Below, piece by piece: positions 51,431 to 62,415 of a stretch of 64,000 bases of DNA. Location: contig NC_080426.1 in the NCBI RefSeq assembly GCF_029873635.1, forward strand, positions 56,124,093 to 56,188,092, given 5' to 3'. Below the pieces are notes generated by a model. That model ran no database searches, was not told the origin of the DNA, and saw only the letters and a program-made list of their open reading frames with translations. Source of the DNA: Malania oleifera (taxonomy: Eukaryota; Streptophyta; Magnoliopsida; Santalales; Ximeniaceae). Positions within the stretch are counted from its first letter, which is position 1; each line of letters starts with the position of its first letter. The position numbers and the translations under genes are program-made.

Positions 51431-53317
51431 TCTCTCTCTTTCCTTTTCTCTCTCTCTTTCTCCCCTTGATTTTTGGCATGATTTTAGTCCGATTTGAAGG
51501 ATAAACGTCATTTCGAGATCCCGACGACGATTCTTCGTACTTTAACTAGAGTGGGTTCAAAGTTCAGGAATTCTATGCACTACTCCAAAACTAGGGTAAG
51601 GAAGCTATTTTTCAAGTTTAATAAGTTATTATGAATGTGTGGACCTATGGAATGTTAAAATGGTTATTATTCTGGATTGAACTGATTAAATTAGGGTATA
51701 TGGATTCAGGGTTTTGTGCGAACACCGCAAGCACGGTTTTAGGATCCCTGTAAGCATTTCTTCAGGAATCAGGTAAGGGGATAGATTATGTCAGGTATTT
51801 TTAGAAAATTTATCGGTTTAAAATACAATATTTGATTACATAAATTATTTATATGATTTTTCTGGATATTCAAGTATATGGGAAGAATATTTATGAATTA
51901 ATGTATGTTTTTGGGAAATCTGTTGTTTGAACTGAGTAAACCCTAGAAGCAGATTTAATATTATTTTTCAAAAAAATATGTTTTCCCTAGACATTTAGTA
52001 TATTATAGAGTAACACGCACTCGTGTGGCGTGAGTATGACTATTTTTCAGTATTTATATATAGACCAGAGTATTTTATGATTATACAGAACAAATGCAGT
52101 TTGATAATGATTTTCAAAAATGATATAGACATTATAGAAAATATGATATTATACGGTATACTATTACAGTTCAACCAGCCTAGTGCTGTGATATTTCAGC
52201 TGGCCCAATGTCGTGACAGTTCAATCGGCCGAGTGCCGTGATAGTTCAACCAACCTAGTGTTGTGACAATTCAGCCGACCCAGTTCTGTGACCAGATATA
52301 TATATCAGTTTATTCAGAAATTATGAGATGACATATTTTACACAGAAACATGAAAATGAGTTATGTTACAGTTATATTATGAAATGTATTATATGATAGC
52401 AGAACCCTAATGGATTAGTTTAGTCTTAAAGTACGATACCATAGCTATTATGTCATATTAGTGCTACCACACGTCTCAAATAGAGTGTTGGTGATTGGAT
52501 AGTCGATTGAGCCCAGAGAATAGTAGTGTGCCCCCTAGCAGTCCAGACCAGACTGGATAGGCCAATCGTACTTACAGACGAGTTAGTTTTGGCTTAGCGT
52601 GATAGGCCAACCATTGCTAGGTCCCGCCTACGGGCTGCATAATGCAATCATGTGGGCATGCATGATATCAACTAACTATCCATCCAGGGGAAAATTTTAG
52701 TATTATACATATATAGCAAATGTTTTACATGTTTATGGAAATTTATTATGATATAGTATGTTTATGAAAAGTATGATTTCATTAGACATATATAAGTATG
52801 AGTACATATTTCCATGATTTATCAGTTTCAGTTTAATATATTACAATTAAATAACTTAAAGTCTATGTTTATAACATGCTAGAACTTATGTTGACATACA
52901 CTGATGATAATCTATCCTAACTTATTGAGAGGTGTCTCACCCCAATAAATATTTTAACATTTCAGAACCGCGAGAGGATCAAGCCTAGAGCTCCAGGTAG
53001 GATTAGTTAGTGGGGTTTGAAGATAATGCTTGTGAGATACTAGTATGTATATATATATATATATATATATGGATATGGTTTGTATTTATTTGGGTTGTAG
53101 TATTAATTGGTTTTTCGGAAGACATGTGTATTTATGCTATGATGACATTAGTGCTTTGGTATTGCATATGGGATATTATGTGTATGATTATGCTGTATAG
53201 TAGATATATGTGATGAACATGCCAGTTTGGAGCCCACTTAGGGTTTGGGATATTATAACATGGTATCGAAATTTAATATGTAGAAAAAAAATATAGCAGA
53301 ATTTTTGGGTCGTTACA
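50977..53317 (+). mobile_element. Solo LTR, family F
   Basis: 2341 bp, TGTAGAGACCC to GGTCGTTACA, flanked by ATCTA (50972-50976) and ATATA (53318-53322), one mismatch. In sense: palindrome AAAATCGTCGACGATTTT (51076-51093), a duplicated 116-bp promoter block with two TATA boxes, (CT)n (51361-51423), a GTGCCGTGAYAGTTCAAC-type minisatellite (52165-52292), a GGTCCCGCCTACGGGC segment (52620), and GAGAGGTGTCTCACCCC (52927-52943) followed by TTTCAG. No coding domain. Confidence 0.87.
51106..51337 (+). promoter_or_regulatory. Tandem promoter duplication in LTR F
   Basis: Two copies of a 116-bp block begin CCAGGTAAGGGTAAAACAGG at 51106 and 51222. Each ends with CTATAAATAG-type TATA boxes (51204-51210 and 51320-51326). 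Each carries two TTGACGG/TTGATGG half-motifs related to the GTCGAC word. Confidence 0.85.
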
Positions 53318-54424
53318 ATATAGGTCTTGGAACATCTGTTTTGATCAAGCCATTAAATCTTATGGTTTTGATCAATGCCCTGATGAGTCATGTGTATACA
53401 AAAAACATGACAAAAACGTGGTGGTATTCTTGGTGCTATATGTAGATGATATCTTACTCATCGAAAACGATGTGGGGGTATTATCTTAGGTTAAGGTATG
53501 GTTATCTGGACAGTTGGACATGGAGGACTTGGGAGAAGCCAGTCACATCCTTGGGATCAAGCTTTTGAGAAATCGCAAGCAAAGGATGTTGGGCTTATCA
53601 CAAGCTACTTATATTAATATGATTCTTGCCCATTTTGGTATGCAAGATTCTGAGAAAGGGTTACTCCCTTTCATACATGGAATCTCTCTATCCAAGGATC
53701 AGTGTCCTAAATCACCAACTGAGGTAGAGAACATGAAGGCAGTTCCTTATGCATTAGCAATAGGAAGCCTCATGTATGTTATGCTTTGCACTAGACTTGA
53801 CATCTATTTTGCCATAGGCATGGTCAACGGATATCAGTCTAACCCAAGGCGAGAACACTGGACTGCGATGAAACATATAATCAAGTACCTAAAAATGACT
53901 AGGGATTATATGTTGGTTTATTAGGAAAACAGTCTAGTACCCATTGGGTACACAGACTCAGAGTTTTAGTCAGATAAGGATTATAGAAAATCAACCTCAG
54001 GAAATGGGTTTACCTTAGGAGGTGGAGCCATTAGTTGGAGGAGTATCAAGCAATCATGTGTTGTTGATTCCAGTATGGAGGCCAAATGTGTGGCAGCCTT
54101 TGAGGTAGCCAAGGAGGTTGTTTGGCTCAAGAACTTTCTATTGGATCTAGGAGTGGTGCCTTCGGTACAATTGCCTATTACACTTTACTGTAATAATAGC
54201 AAGGTAGTTGCTAACTTAAAGGAACCCATGAGCCACAAGAAGGCAAAACACATCAAGTGTAAGTATTATCTAATATGAGATATCGTGCTGAGTGGTGATG
54301 TGATGGTGACCAAGATTGCATTGGCAAGTAACCTGTCAGACACATTTACAAAGAGCTTACCAACTAGGACTTTTGATTGTCATGTAGAGGGAATGAGAGT
54401 GAGATGTATGGCAGCATGGCTTTG
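53318..54424 (+). pseudogene. Pol of copia E, last part (RT end, RNase H)
   Basis: Continues RSWNICFDQAIKSYGFDQCP, then VVVFLVLYVDDILLIEND with the catalytic YVDD intact (about 53437). A stop follows at 53488, then MEDLGEASHILGIKLLRNRK from 53520. RNase H: PIGYTDSEF (stop) near 53943, GGGAISWRSIKQSCVVDSSM, EAKCVAAFEVAKEVVWLKNF and ITLYCNNSKVVAN near 54177, where the usual D of YCDNS is N. It ends near VRCMAAWL before the purine tract. Confidence 0.87.
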
Positions 54425-54440
54425 AGTCCAAGTAGGAGAT

Positions 54441-55736
54441 TTTTAGGGATTTAAACTGAAAAACATGCATTATGTAATCGATTTTAGTATTTATTAATAA
54501 TTTTAGTTATTCCATTTTAATGAGAATCTTTGTGAGCAATGTTTGCCTAACATTATTTATTTAATGATTATACATGTGTGTCTTTTATTCTATATAGTAG
54601 GTGATCTAGTGTGTAGAGTATGACTTATACACAGAAAATTTGATCATCCGTTCATATAAAATATAAGTTTATTGTTCACAGTCTTAAATGAAATTGGACA
54701 CACCATTGGTAGGACTGTAGCACAAGGTTTTAATAGGTCTGTATTGACTATTGGGAATGGTACAGTTTCAACTCCTTGTGCTACTACACTTTGTGTGTAA
54801 TGAACAAGATTGTCTTGGGGTAATTGTTTTTTATACTAACCGTATAAAAAAAAAATTAATACCTCATGGTTATTATGAGTGCTTATGCTTTTAATCCTGA
54901 TATGATTATTAGACACGTGCATAGAGTGTTATTATTTTGATTCATAGAAGAGTGAGATTCTTTATGGGTCAAAAAACTCAGTGAGTTGGGTGTTGACATT
55001 ATGTGTATGGTGAACATTAATTATTGACAGAATCCATGTCCCAGTATCAGGATTGATGATACCCCCTTGAAAAAGCTCATAAGTTTTGATTGTGTCAAAC
55101 CCTGTAGGTGGATTTTGAATTCAACACATCAAATAAGTTAAGTGGAATGTCTCAAGAATTAATATGTTAATTTATTAAATTGTCAGTAATTTAATTTAAT
55201 AGACGACTATCTGTAATATTTACGTAGGGAGATAAATAAGCATTTAATAATAAGAGCTTGAAATTTAATTTCGAATATGACAGGGAGTGCAATTATAATT
55301 CTTTAGTGGTATGAATTATAATTAACATAATTAAGGATGAATTCAGGTCAAATTAGGAATTCTTAATTATGTGGGAAGCCCTAGTCATATTTTCCCAGAG
55401 GTCCCTGTTGTAGCCTATATACACGCGCTCCATTCAGCAGCTAGGATGAGATGAGCGAACTCTCACAGAGGCAGACATTTTTTGTGAGTGAAGAAAACCC
55501 TAGCATCTGTTTATAAGCCCACTCTTTTAGGAGCAAGGTGTGTTCAAGGAATACATTAGAAGATTCCTGGTCATCTTCAAGAGCTCGTTTTTGTACTTGC
55601 AGATTCAGGATCAAACCAAACAGATCTCACAGGTATAATCCTAATCCCGTAATTAGGGTTTGCATATTCAGATTATTTTTTTTGTTATCCATATGCACTA
55701 CAACCGGATCTTAGGGCTATTCCGCAAGTCCCTTCA
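54441..55736 (+). mobile_element. 3' LTR of copia E
   Basis: About 1.3 kb after the purine tract AGTAGGAGAT. A CCTATATACACGCGC segment (55416) is a possible TATA region. The end matches the 5' LTR remnant. The usual TG start appears as TT, so the exact start may be off by a base or two. Confidence 0.78.
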
Positions 55737-56372
55737 AAAAGAGGGAGAAGTTATAGTAAAATGAGAATGAGAAGGTTATGAGTTCATGTTGTATGGGTTG
55801 AATGTTGATATATCTTATGCTGAATATTGATTGAGTGTATTGTTGATATCTCTTATGCTGAATATTGATTAAGCATATGTTGCTTAAGGGAATATTATAT
55901 TCAAGGGAAGAAATACTTATAGAGGTATATACATATTACTTACTAAGAATTATACGAGGAATATACGTTATTTGTTGAAGTTTATTTTAGACATGACTTG
56001 TTGAAAATAATATTGCTGAAAAGGAGAAATGTCAAACCACCATTAAGCTTGAACAAGTATTTGTATATTGATTATATTTTTGTGGTTCATGCTTATTGTG
56101 AGTGGGAGCCTTACCAAGGCAACCTCATTTTACTCCTTATTTGCCATCATCAAAATGGGAGAGATTGTTGGCCTAACAAGGTTCGTTTTAATGACAACAA
56201 ATTAATTTTACTAATTGTGCTTTCAAGATTAAATTTCATGGATTATATGACATTTCACAAAGTACAATGGTTATACTTGAAAAAATTGAATGAAGCCTAA
56301 CTTAAAGTTACAAGTCATGAAGAATACGAGCTTATTGAAGTGTTGATCAAGTTTGGACAATGTTAAAGTGTT
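55737..56372. other. AT-rich spacer with copia-like tail
   Basis: Contains AAAGAGGGAGAAG (55738) and CATCAAAATGGGAGAGATTG (56147-56166), the latter followed by TTGGCCTAACAAG, as at the start of an LTR of the group-G type. It is probably the end of an older related copia element; no gene. Confidence 0.45.
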
Positions 56373-58256
56373 TCCTAAACTAGGCTTATGACTCTTAATT
56401 TTGATGATAACAAAGTAAGATTATTTAATGTTCTTCAAAGTTGTGATATTTCAGATATTGAAACAAAAGCAGACTTCATGAAGACAAGTGATCAATGAAA
56501 GCTCAAGAGACCAACATGGAAAGACTCGAAGATCACAAGAACATTGAAAGCTCATATCAACTCAAGTAATCAATATTGAAAATTCAGGAACTCAAAGCAA
56601 CAACTTGATGAAGTTTTTCAAAGAGTTCAAAGGAATGAAGAGAGTCGATAGGAGATGTATTGTCAGTAGGCTGCGACTTTAAAGGCTTTTAAAATATACA
56701 GACAGAAGGTCATCAGGCTATCTTTTGGGTCTTGACAGGCGCCTGACGGTGCAAAATGAGAAGCCTGACAAGGTTTCACTAGGCTGCTGTCACCCTTCTA
56801 CCCATTTTTTAAAATAGGGAATTTCAGTGACAGGCGATTGCCACTCTACTGCCTGTGTATTTTATCTATGTAATTCATGGACAGGCAATTGACGAGAACC
56901 CCTCAGGCTACTGTCATGCGGCTAATATTAAATTTCATAATGGACATATTTTTGAAAAATAAATTACTTGGGGCTCAAACTTGTTCAAAACTTGGACACT
57001 ACTCCAAGCAAACTTAGGGAACAAGTTAGATCATTTTCTAAATCTATAAATACACCCAAGATCAATCAATTCAATAACCAAGAATCAAATTCAGCATTGC
57101 AACTCTCTCAATTGTTCTCAAACTCTCAAGGGCTTTCTCACTCTCATATTGCACGAAATTTACTGAGATTTTGCTGATTCTAAATCACCAAGCTTGTGAT
57201 ACAATTTAGAATTCTTTCATTCATTGAAAGAACCATTCGGTGATACACTCTTTGAGCTTTAATATGAATTTCATATTTGATTTACTTTGAAGTATATAAC
57301 TCTGAATTTGTACTAATATGTTCTTTAAGAGAGTGTTCTTGTACGTAGCTATTATTTTGTATTCTTGTAGTGTTTTTGACTATTCTAGGATTGTTGGATC
57401 ATTGGCTAAGCGTGGGGGATCGCTTAGAGAGGTGCTGCTCTAGGCTAATTGAAGGAGTGACCAAGTGAGGGGATATCACTTGGAGAGGTAGACTCTAGTC
57501 TACTGAAGGAGTGTGTAATGGTGTTGTTCCGCCTGGCAAATGAACTGGTTTAGTGAATCCTTTGGTGGTTTGCCAAAGGCGAGGACGTAGGCTTGGGATA
57601 AACCAAACCTCGTAAAAATCTCGGCGTCTCTCTATTTCCCTTGCACTTTATTTTCAGTACATATAAACTGCATGAATGATTTAATTATTTAATTATATAT
57701 ACTACGTAAATTTGGAAATTAAGTAAGCTTAAAGTTTAATTTTGATTTGGATTGCGAAAACCAAAAGGAAGTATGTTAGTTGATCAATATGTTGTAGAAA
57801 CCTTAAAGGGAGTACATTGATTGGTTAACACCCAAAGATAAATTAATTAAGAGTTTATTTGAATTCTGAATTTTGGGAAGAGTGTGGATTTTTGTTAAAT
57901 ATTAAATAGAGAAACAAATTTCACAAATACAGGGCTTGATTCAAACTTTCATTCACTACAAGGCTACAAACAAACTAAACATCTTGAATTCTTGGAAAAG
58001 TTAAAAGAATTGCATAGCATATTTTGATTGAATATTTTGTGGATTTGATTGATTGGTTTTAAAGTTTGGTGTGGTTGATTGAATGTTTAATTGTGTTGTG
58101 GATTGTATAAAAAGAATTAAGTTTTTGTTGCTAAATCAACAAGAAATCAAGAATTCGTTGAAAGAATTAAATTAGGTTAAAGAATTCATAAAAAGTTTTA
58201 AAAGGAATTTTAATAACCCAATTCACCCCCCTTTTGGGACTACACCTTAGTTTTCA
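56373..58256 (+). mobile_element. 5' LTR of copia G
   Basis: The order is AGTAAG..TTTAATGTTCTTCAAAG, a cluster of GACAGGCG-type words (56725-56925), TATAAAT at 57045-57051, and a GCGAGGACGTAGGCTTGGG segment (57580-57598) conserved in this LTR group. It ends TTTTCA before the primer site. The left boundary is uncertain. Confidence 0.75.
56725..57051 (+). promoter_or_regulatory. GACAGGCG cluster and TATA box of copia G LTR
   Basis: Words such as TGACAGGCGCCTGAC, GAAGCCTGACAAGG, GACAGGCGATTGCC and GACAGGCAATTGACG, with their complements GGCTACTGTC and GGCTGCTGTC, lie 120-320 bp upstream of TATAAAT. The 3' LTR copy is at 61795-62151. Confidence 0.6.
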
Positions 58257-58313
58257 ATTGGTATTAAAGCGGGGTTATAGCAAATCTTAATTAGTAGCTA
58301 TGCAAAGATCTTA

Positions 58314-59780
58314 ATGGCACACTTAGGTGTAGCTCCCCTTGGAGAATGACAATTCTCAACTAGGCCTCCTATCTTTTGTGGTTTTAATTATACATTTTGA
58401 AAACAAAGGATGAGAATATATCTTCAAACTATGAATTGGAGAGCTTGGGAGGTTGTCACGGATGGTGACCTAATTCCTCTCAAACTAGTAGATGGAAAAC
58501 AAGTCCCTAAGGAGAAAAAGGACATGGCTGAGTTAGATCACAAAATGCTGCAAGTAAATTCAAGTCTGTCAATGCTTTGTATTGTGCTCTAGATATTAAT
58601 GAATTTAATAGAGTCATGGCTTGCAAAACAACAAAAGAAATTTGGGATAAGTTAAAGGTAACCTATAAAGGAACGGTAGATGTTAGAGGCAATAGAATTG
58701 ACATGCTAACTAGTGAATACGAAGCTTTCAAATTGAATCCGGATGAATCAATCACTAGTATGTATTCTAGGTTCACCAATATTATAAACTCCCTCAATGC
58801 CTTAGGAAAAACATATTCAATGTACGAAATGGTTCGAAAAATTCTTAGAGGGCTGCCACCAATATGGGAACCAAAAGCCACAGCAATAACTGAAGGAAGA
58901 AATCTTAAAAACACTTCCCTAGATGAACTCATAGGTTCTCTCCTCACATATGAAATGACTATGAATGAAAGAAGTGGAAAAACTAAAGCTCAAGAATCCA
59001 TAGCTTTTAAAACAACAAATAAAAGCTTTAGTGATGATGAAGAAGAGATGAATGAACATGGATTAGCCTACATATCCAAGAACAAAGTTCCTCATCCAAA
59101 TTGGTTAATGGTTATAGTAATGATTCATCTAATGAATCCAATGATGAGAGCATGTCATCTTATGAAAAACTTCAAAATAATTTATTCAAGGTGAACGATA
59201 CACATCATTGAAAAACAAGATTGAAGGAGTTATGAAAGAGTTAGAATCTAAAAATCTTGTTGAAAAAGAAAAAGACCTGAAAATTAATAAATTAGAGAGC
59301 AAGAATGAAAAGTTGATGAAGGAATTGGAAGATATAAGATCCCTAGCTTCCATTGATAATGAGAAAGACAAATATATTTCTAAACTAGAGGATAAAATCA
59401 GAAAAATGTCTCAAGAATTAGAGAAATCACAAGAGACTATTGATGGCAAGAAAAATATTGAGATAAACAATCTCAAAAGTCAAATTGAAGATAAAGAAAA
59501 GATCATTTACAATTTCACAAAAGGAAAGGAAAGCTTTGACAAAATTATTGGATCACAAAGAATGACCTTAAACAAAGAAGGCATAGGATTTAATGGAGTT
59601 GAAAATTCAAGGAAGAAGAACCTCTATATGGAGTACTTTAAAAAAACCTCCAAAGACTTTGCAAGCACTTATTCAAATGCTTAGACTCACACCACATGCT
59701 ACCCATGTAAAAAGAAGGGACATATAAAGTTTAAATGTCCATTAAAAAAGAAAGGTGTGAAAACAAAACAAGTTTAGATA
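58314..59780 (+). pseudogene. Gag of copia G with coiled coil and zinc knuckle
   Basis: ATG at 58314 (MAHLGVAPLGE, then a stop). The same frame continues with RIYLQTMNWRAWEVVTDGDL (58413). A frame change near 58570 leads to the copia gag core: FNRVMACKTTKEIWDKLKVT, MYSRFTNIINSLNALGKTYS, ILRGLPPIWEPKATAITEGR, TSLDELIGSLLTYEMTMNER. After another shift near 59200, a Lys/Glu-rich coiled coil runs to 59683 (KINKLESKNEKLMKELEDI). A stop follows, then a C-C-H-C knuckle CYPCKKKGHIKFKC (about 59700). The few lesions suggest modest age. Nothing of pol follows. Confidence 0.85.
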
Positions 59781-61257
59781 ATTAAAAAAACATCACTTTC
59801 TAAACAATCTGGACCCAAGAAAGAATGGGTATTAAGATGAAATACTATGAAAAAATCCTTAAATTTCAATTGATATCAAATCTATGGAAAAACATAGAAG
59901 GATATTGAAAAAAAATTGAAATAGAGAATAAGGATAATTTTTTTTTAAACTTATCAATGCTGATCTTATTGAAACTAATGAAACTAATTGTTGGCCTCAA
60001 TTAATGAATAAATTATACAAGGCTTAAATTCGAAAGTATTAAGTCTTGAAAAGAAACTCATATGAAAGAAAATGTAAAGCAAGCTTATTGCATGTTGATA
60101 TTTGAGAATAAGAAACAACTTGAGCAAAATTGTAGTATAATGCAAATGATAATGATATGCTCTCTGCTTATGTAATGTGCTGATATGCTATATGCAATAT
60201 GTGTATATATTGAAATCTCCAAAGACATAAAAATGATTGATGATTTGTGGCTCACTATATTGCAAATTAGAGCATGATTATGAAGCTAAATCTTGAGATA
60301 AGAAGTATGAAATTTAAGCATGAAATTATTGAGCTTGATTTTGAAGCATGGAATTTTGATATGATATCCATAAGCTATACATGATATAATATTAGCTTTG
60401 ATATCTATAAAGTATATTTGTATCCATGAATACTTTAATTGGTATCACAATTTAAAAGCTCAATTGATTTCATAATTTAAAATGTTCAATTGAAATTTGA
60501 GCATGACTAGCATAATTGTATTCATGAGCATGTAGATATTGATGATATTGACCTGATATTTGATATTAATATCCATGAGCACATACATGATGAAAATCAA
60601 TATTTGAAGCATAAAATGATAAACTTAAAAGCATAATTAATATCAAATCTGAATGTGTTAAATTCAAGGGGAGTGTTATGACTTTTTGCTTGTACTATGA
60701 TTGTTTCCCTATTTCAAATTGATATCATGAATTAATAAAATTTTAAATTGGTAACATAATTTTCAAATTTCAATTGGTATTATCTTTAATGTCTTACTTG
60801 GTATCACAATTCAAAAGTTCAATTGGAATCATGAAATCAACAATTGGTATCTTGAATAATGTCAAAGGGGAAAATGTTGTTACAATACATATGCATGACT
60901 ATTAAAACACACTTTCCATGCTATATTGAAAAATAATAAATTAAGTGTGTACATATGTTTGATATGCATGTTTGATAATATGCACAAAATATGATTTTAT
61001 TTAAACTTAATCATTTTTTTTTTTTTTTACTCTTTTTGATTGATATCAAAAGGGGGAGAAGTTTTGAGCAAAAATTGAGCATGAACATAAAAGGAGAAAA
61101 GTATTTGATATTGATTGATAAACTTGATCTTGAATAATGTGATGAGTGATATTGAATAATGTTAACTTTGAAGTGTTATGCTTATTGTAAGGGGGAGCCT
61201 TTTAAGGCTTACCTATTTATGCTCCTTGTTTGTCATCATCAAAAAGGGGAAGATTGT
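59781..61257 (+). other. Non-coding tail of copia G
   Basis: AT-rich with dispersed words like TTCAATTGGTATCA (60430, 60770, 60795, 60840) and GAGCATGA. Purine tracts AAAAGGGGGAGAAG (61049) and AAAAAGGGGAAG (61244). No pol, no envelope-like frame. Confidence 0.65.
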
Positions 61258-62415
61258 TGACCTAACCAAGACTTATAACTCTTGATTTTGATGATAATAA
61301 AGTAAGGTTATTTAATGTTCTTCAAAGTTACGAAATTTCAGATATTGAAACCAAAGCAAACTTCATGAAGACAAATGATCAATTCTGAAAGCTCAACAGA
61401 CCAACATGGAAAGACTCAAAGATCACAAGAACATTGAAAGCTCATATCAACTCAAGTCATTAATATTGAAAATTCAAGAACTCAAAGCAACAACTTGATG
61501 AAGTTTTTCAAAGATCTCAAAGGAATGAAGAGAGTTAATAGGAGATGTATTGTAAGTACTTTGAGTATTTTCAAATTATGAAATTTCATTTTGAAGCTCT
61601 TGAAAAATGAAGAGATTTAGAGACACTAATTTTTTAAAATCTTGGAACATACTTTTCAAAGAAAATAAATTAACATTCCAAGAATAGATAAGAAAAGAGA
61701 GAGAGAGAGAGAGAGAGAATAATCATATTTTAAAAGTAAGGAAGTAGGTTGCCACTTTAAAGGCTTTAAAAATATACAAACAGAAGGTCGTTAGGCTACT
61801 GTCTAGGTCTTGATAGGCGTCTGATGGTGCAAAATGAGAAGCCTAACAAGGTTTCACCAGTCTACTGTCAACCTTTTGCCCATTTTTTAAAATAGAGAAT
61901 TTCAGTGACAGGCGCCTTACCCTAAGGTGACAGGTGACTGCCACCCTATTGCCCGTGTATTCTATCTGTGTAATTCATGGACAGGTGACTGATGAGAACC
62001 CCTCAGGCTACTGTCATGCGGCAAATTTTAAATTTCATAACGGACATGTTTTTGAAAAATAAATTGCTTGGGGCTCAAATTTGTTGAAAACTTGGACACT
62101 ACTCCAAGTAAACTTGGGAAACAAGTTAGATACTTTTCTAAATCTATAAATACACCCAAGATCAATTAATTCAATAATCAAGTTTAAAATTCAGCATTCA
62201 AACTCTCTCAATTGTTCTCAAACTCTCAAGGGCTTTCTCACTTGCATCTTACACGAAATTTTCTGAGGTTTTGCTAATTCTAAATCCCCAAGTTTGTGCT
62301 ACAATTCTAAGTTCTTTCATTCATTGAAAGAACCATTCGATGATATACTCTTTGACCTTTAATCTGAATTTCATATTTAATTTACTTTGAAGTATATAGC
62401 TTTGAATTTGTACTA
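61258..62415 (+). mobile_element. 3' LTR of copia G, truncated
   Basis: Matches 56380-57318, with a segment 61556-61735 absent from the 5' LTR that includes (GA)n at 61696-61718. TATAAAT is at 62145-62151. Similarity stops at TTGTACTAATCTT (62415), where LTR H begins. Confidence 0.78.

Larger units (their letters stand above)
56373..62415 (+). mobile_element. Gag-only copia element G
   Basis: 5' LTR 56373-58256 (start approximate), primer-like TGGTATTAAAGC (58259), broken gag with zinc knuckle (58314-59780), then 1.5 kb without any pol motif. A purine tract (AAAAAGGGGAAGATTG, 61244-61259) and the 3' LTR from about 61258 follow. The 3' LTR matches the 5' LTR up to 62415 and is then replaced by LTR H. 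The LTR layout and the tail with two purine tracts resemble SIRE-type copia elements (family knowledge). Absence of protease, integrase, RT and RNase H makes it non-autonomous. Confidence 0.78.
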
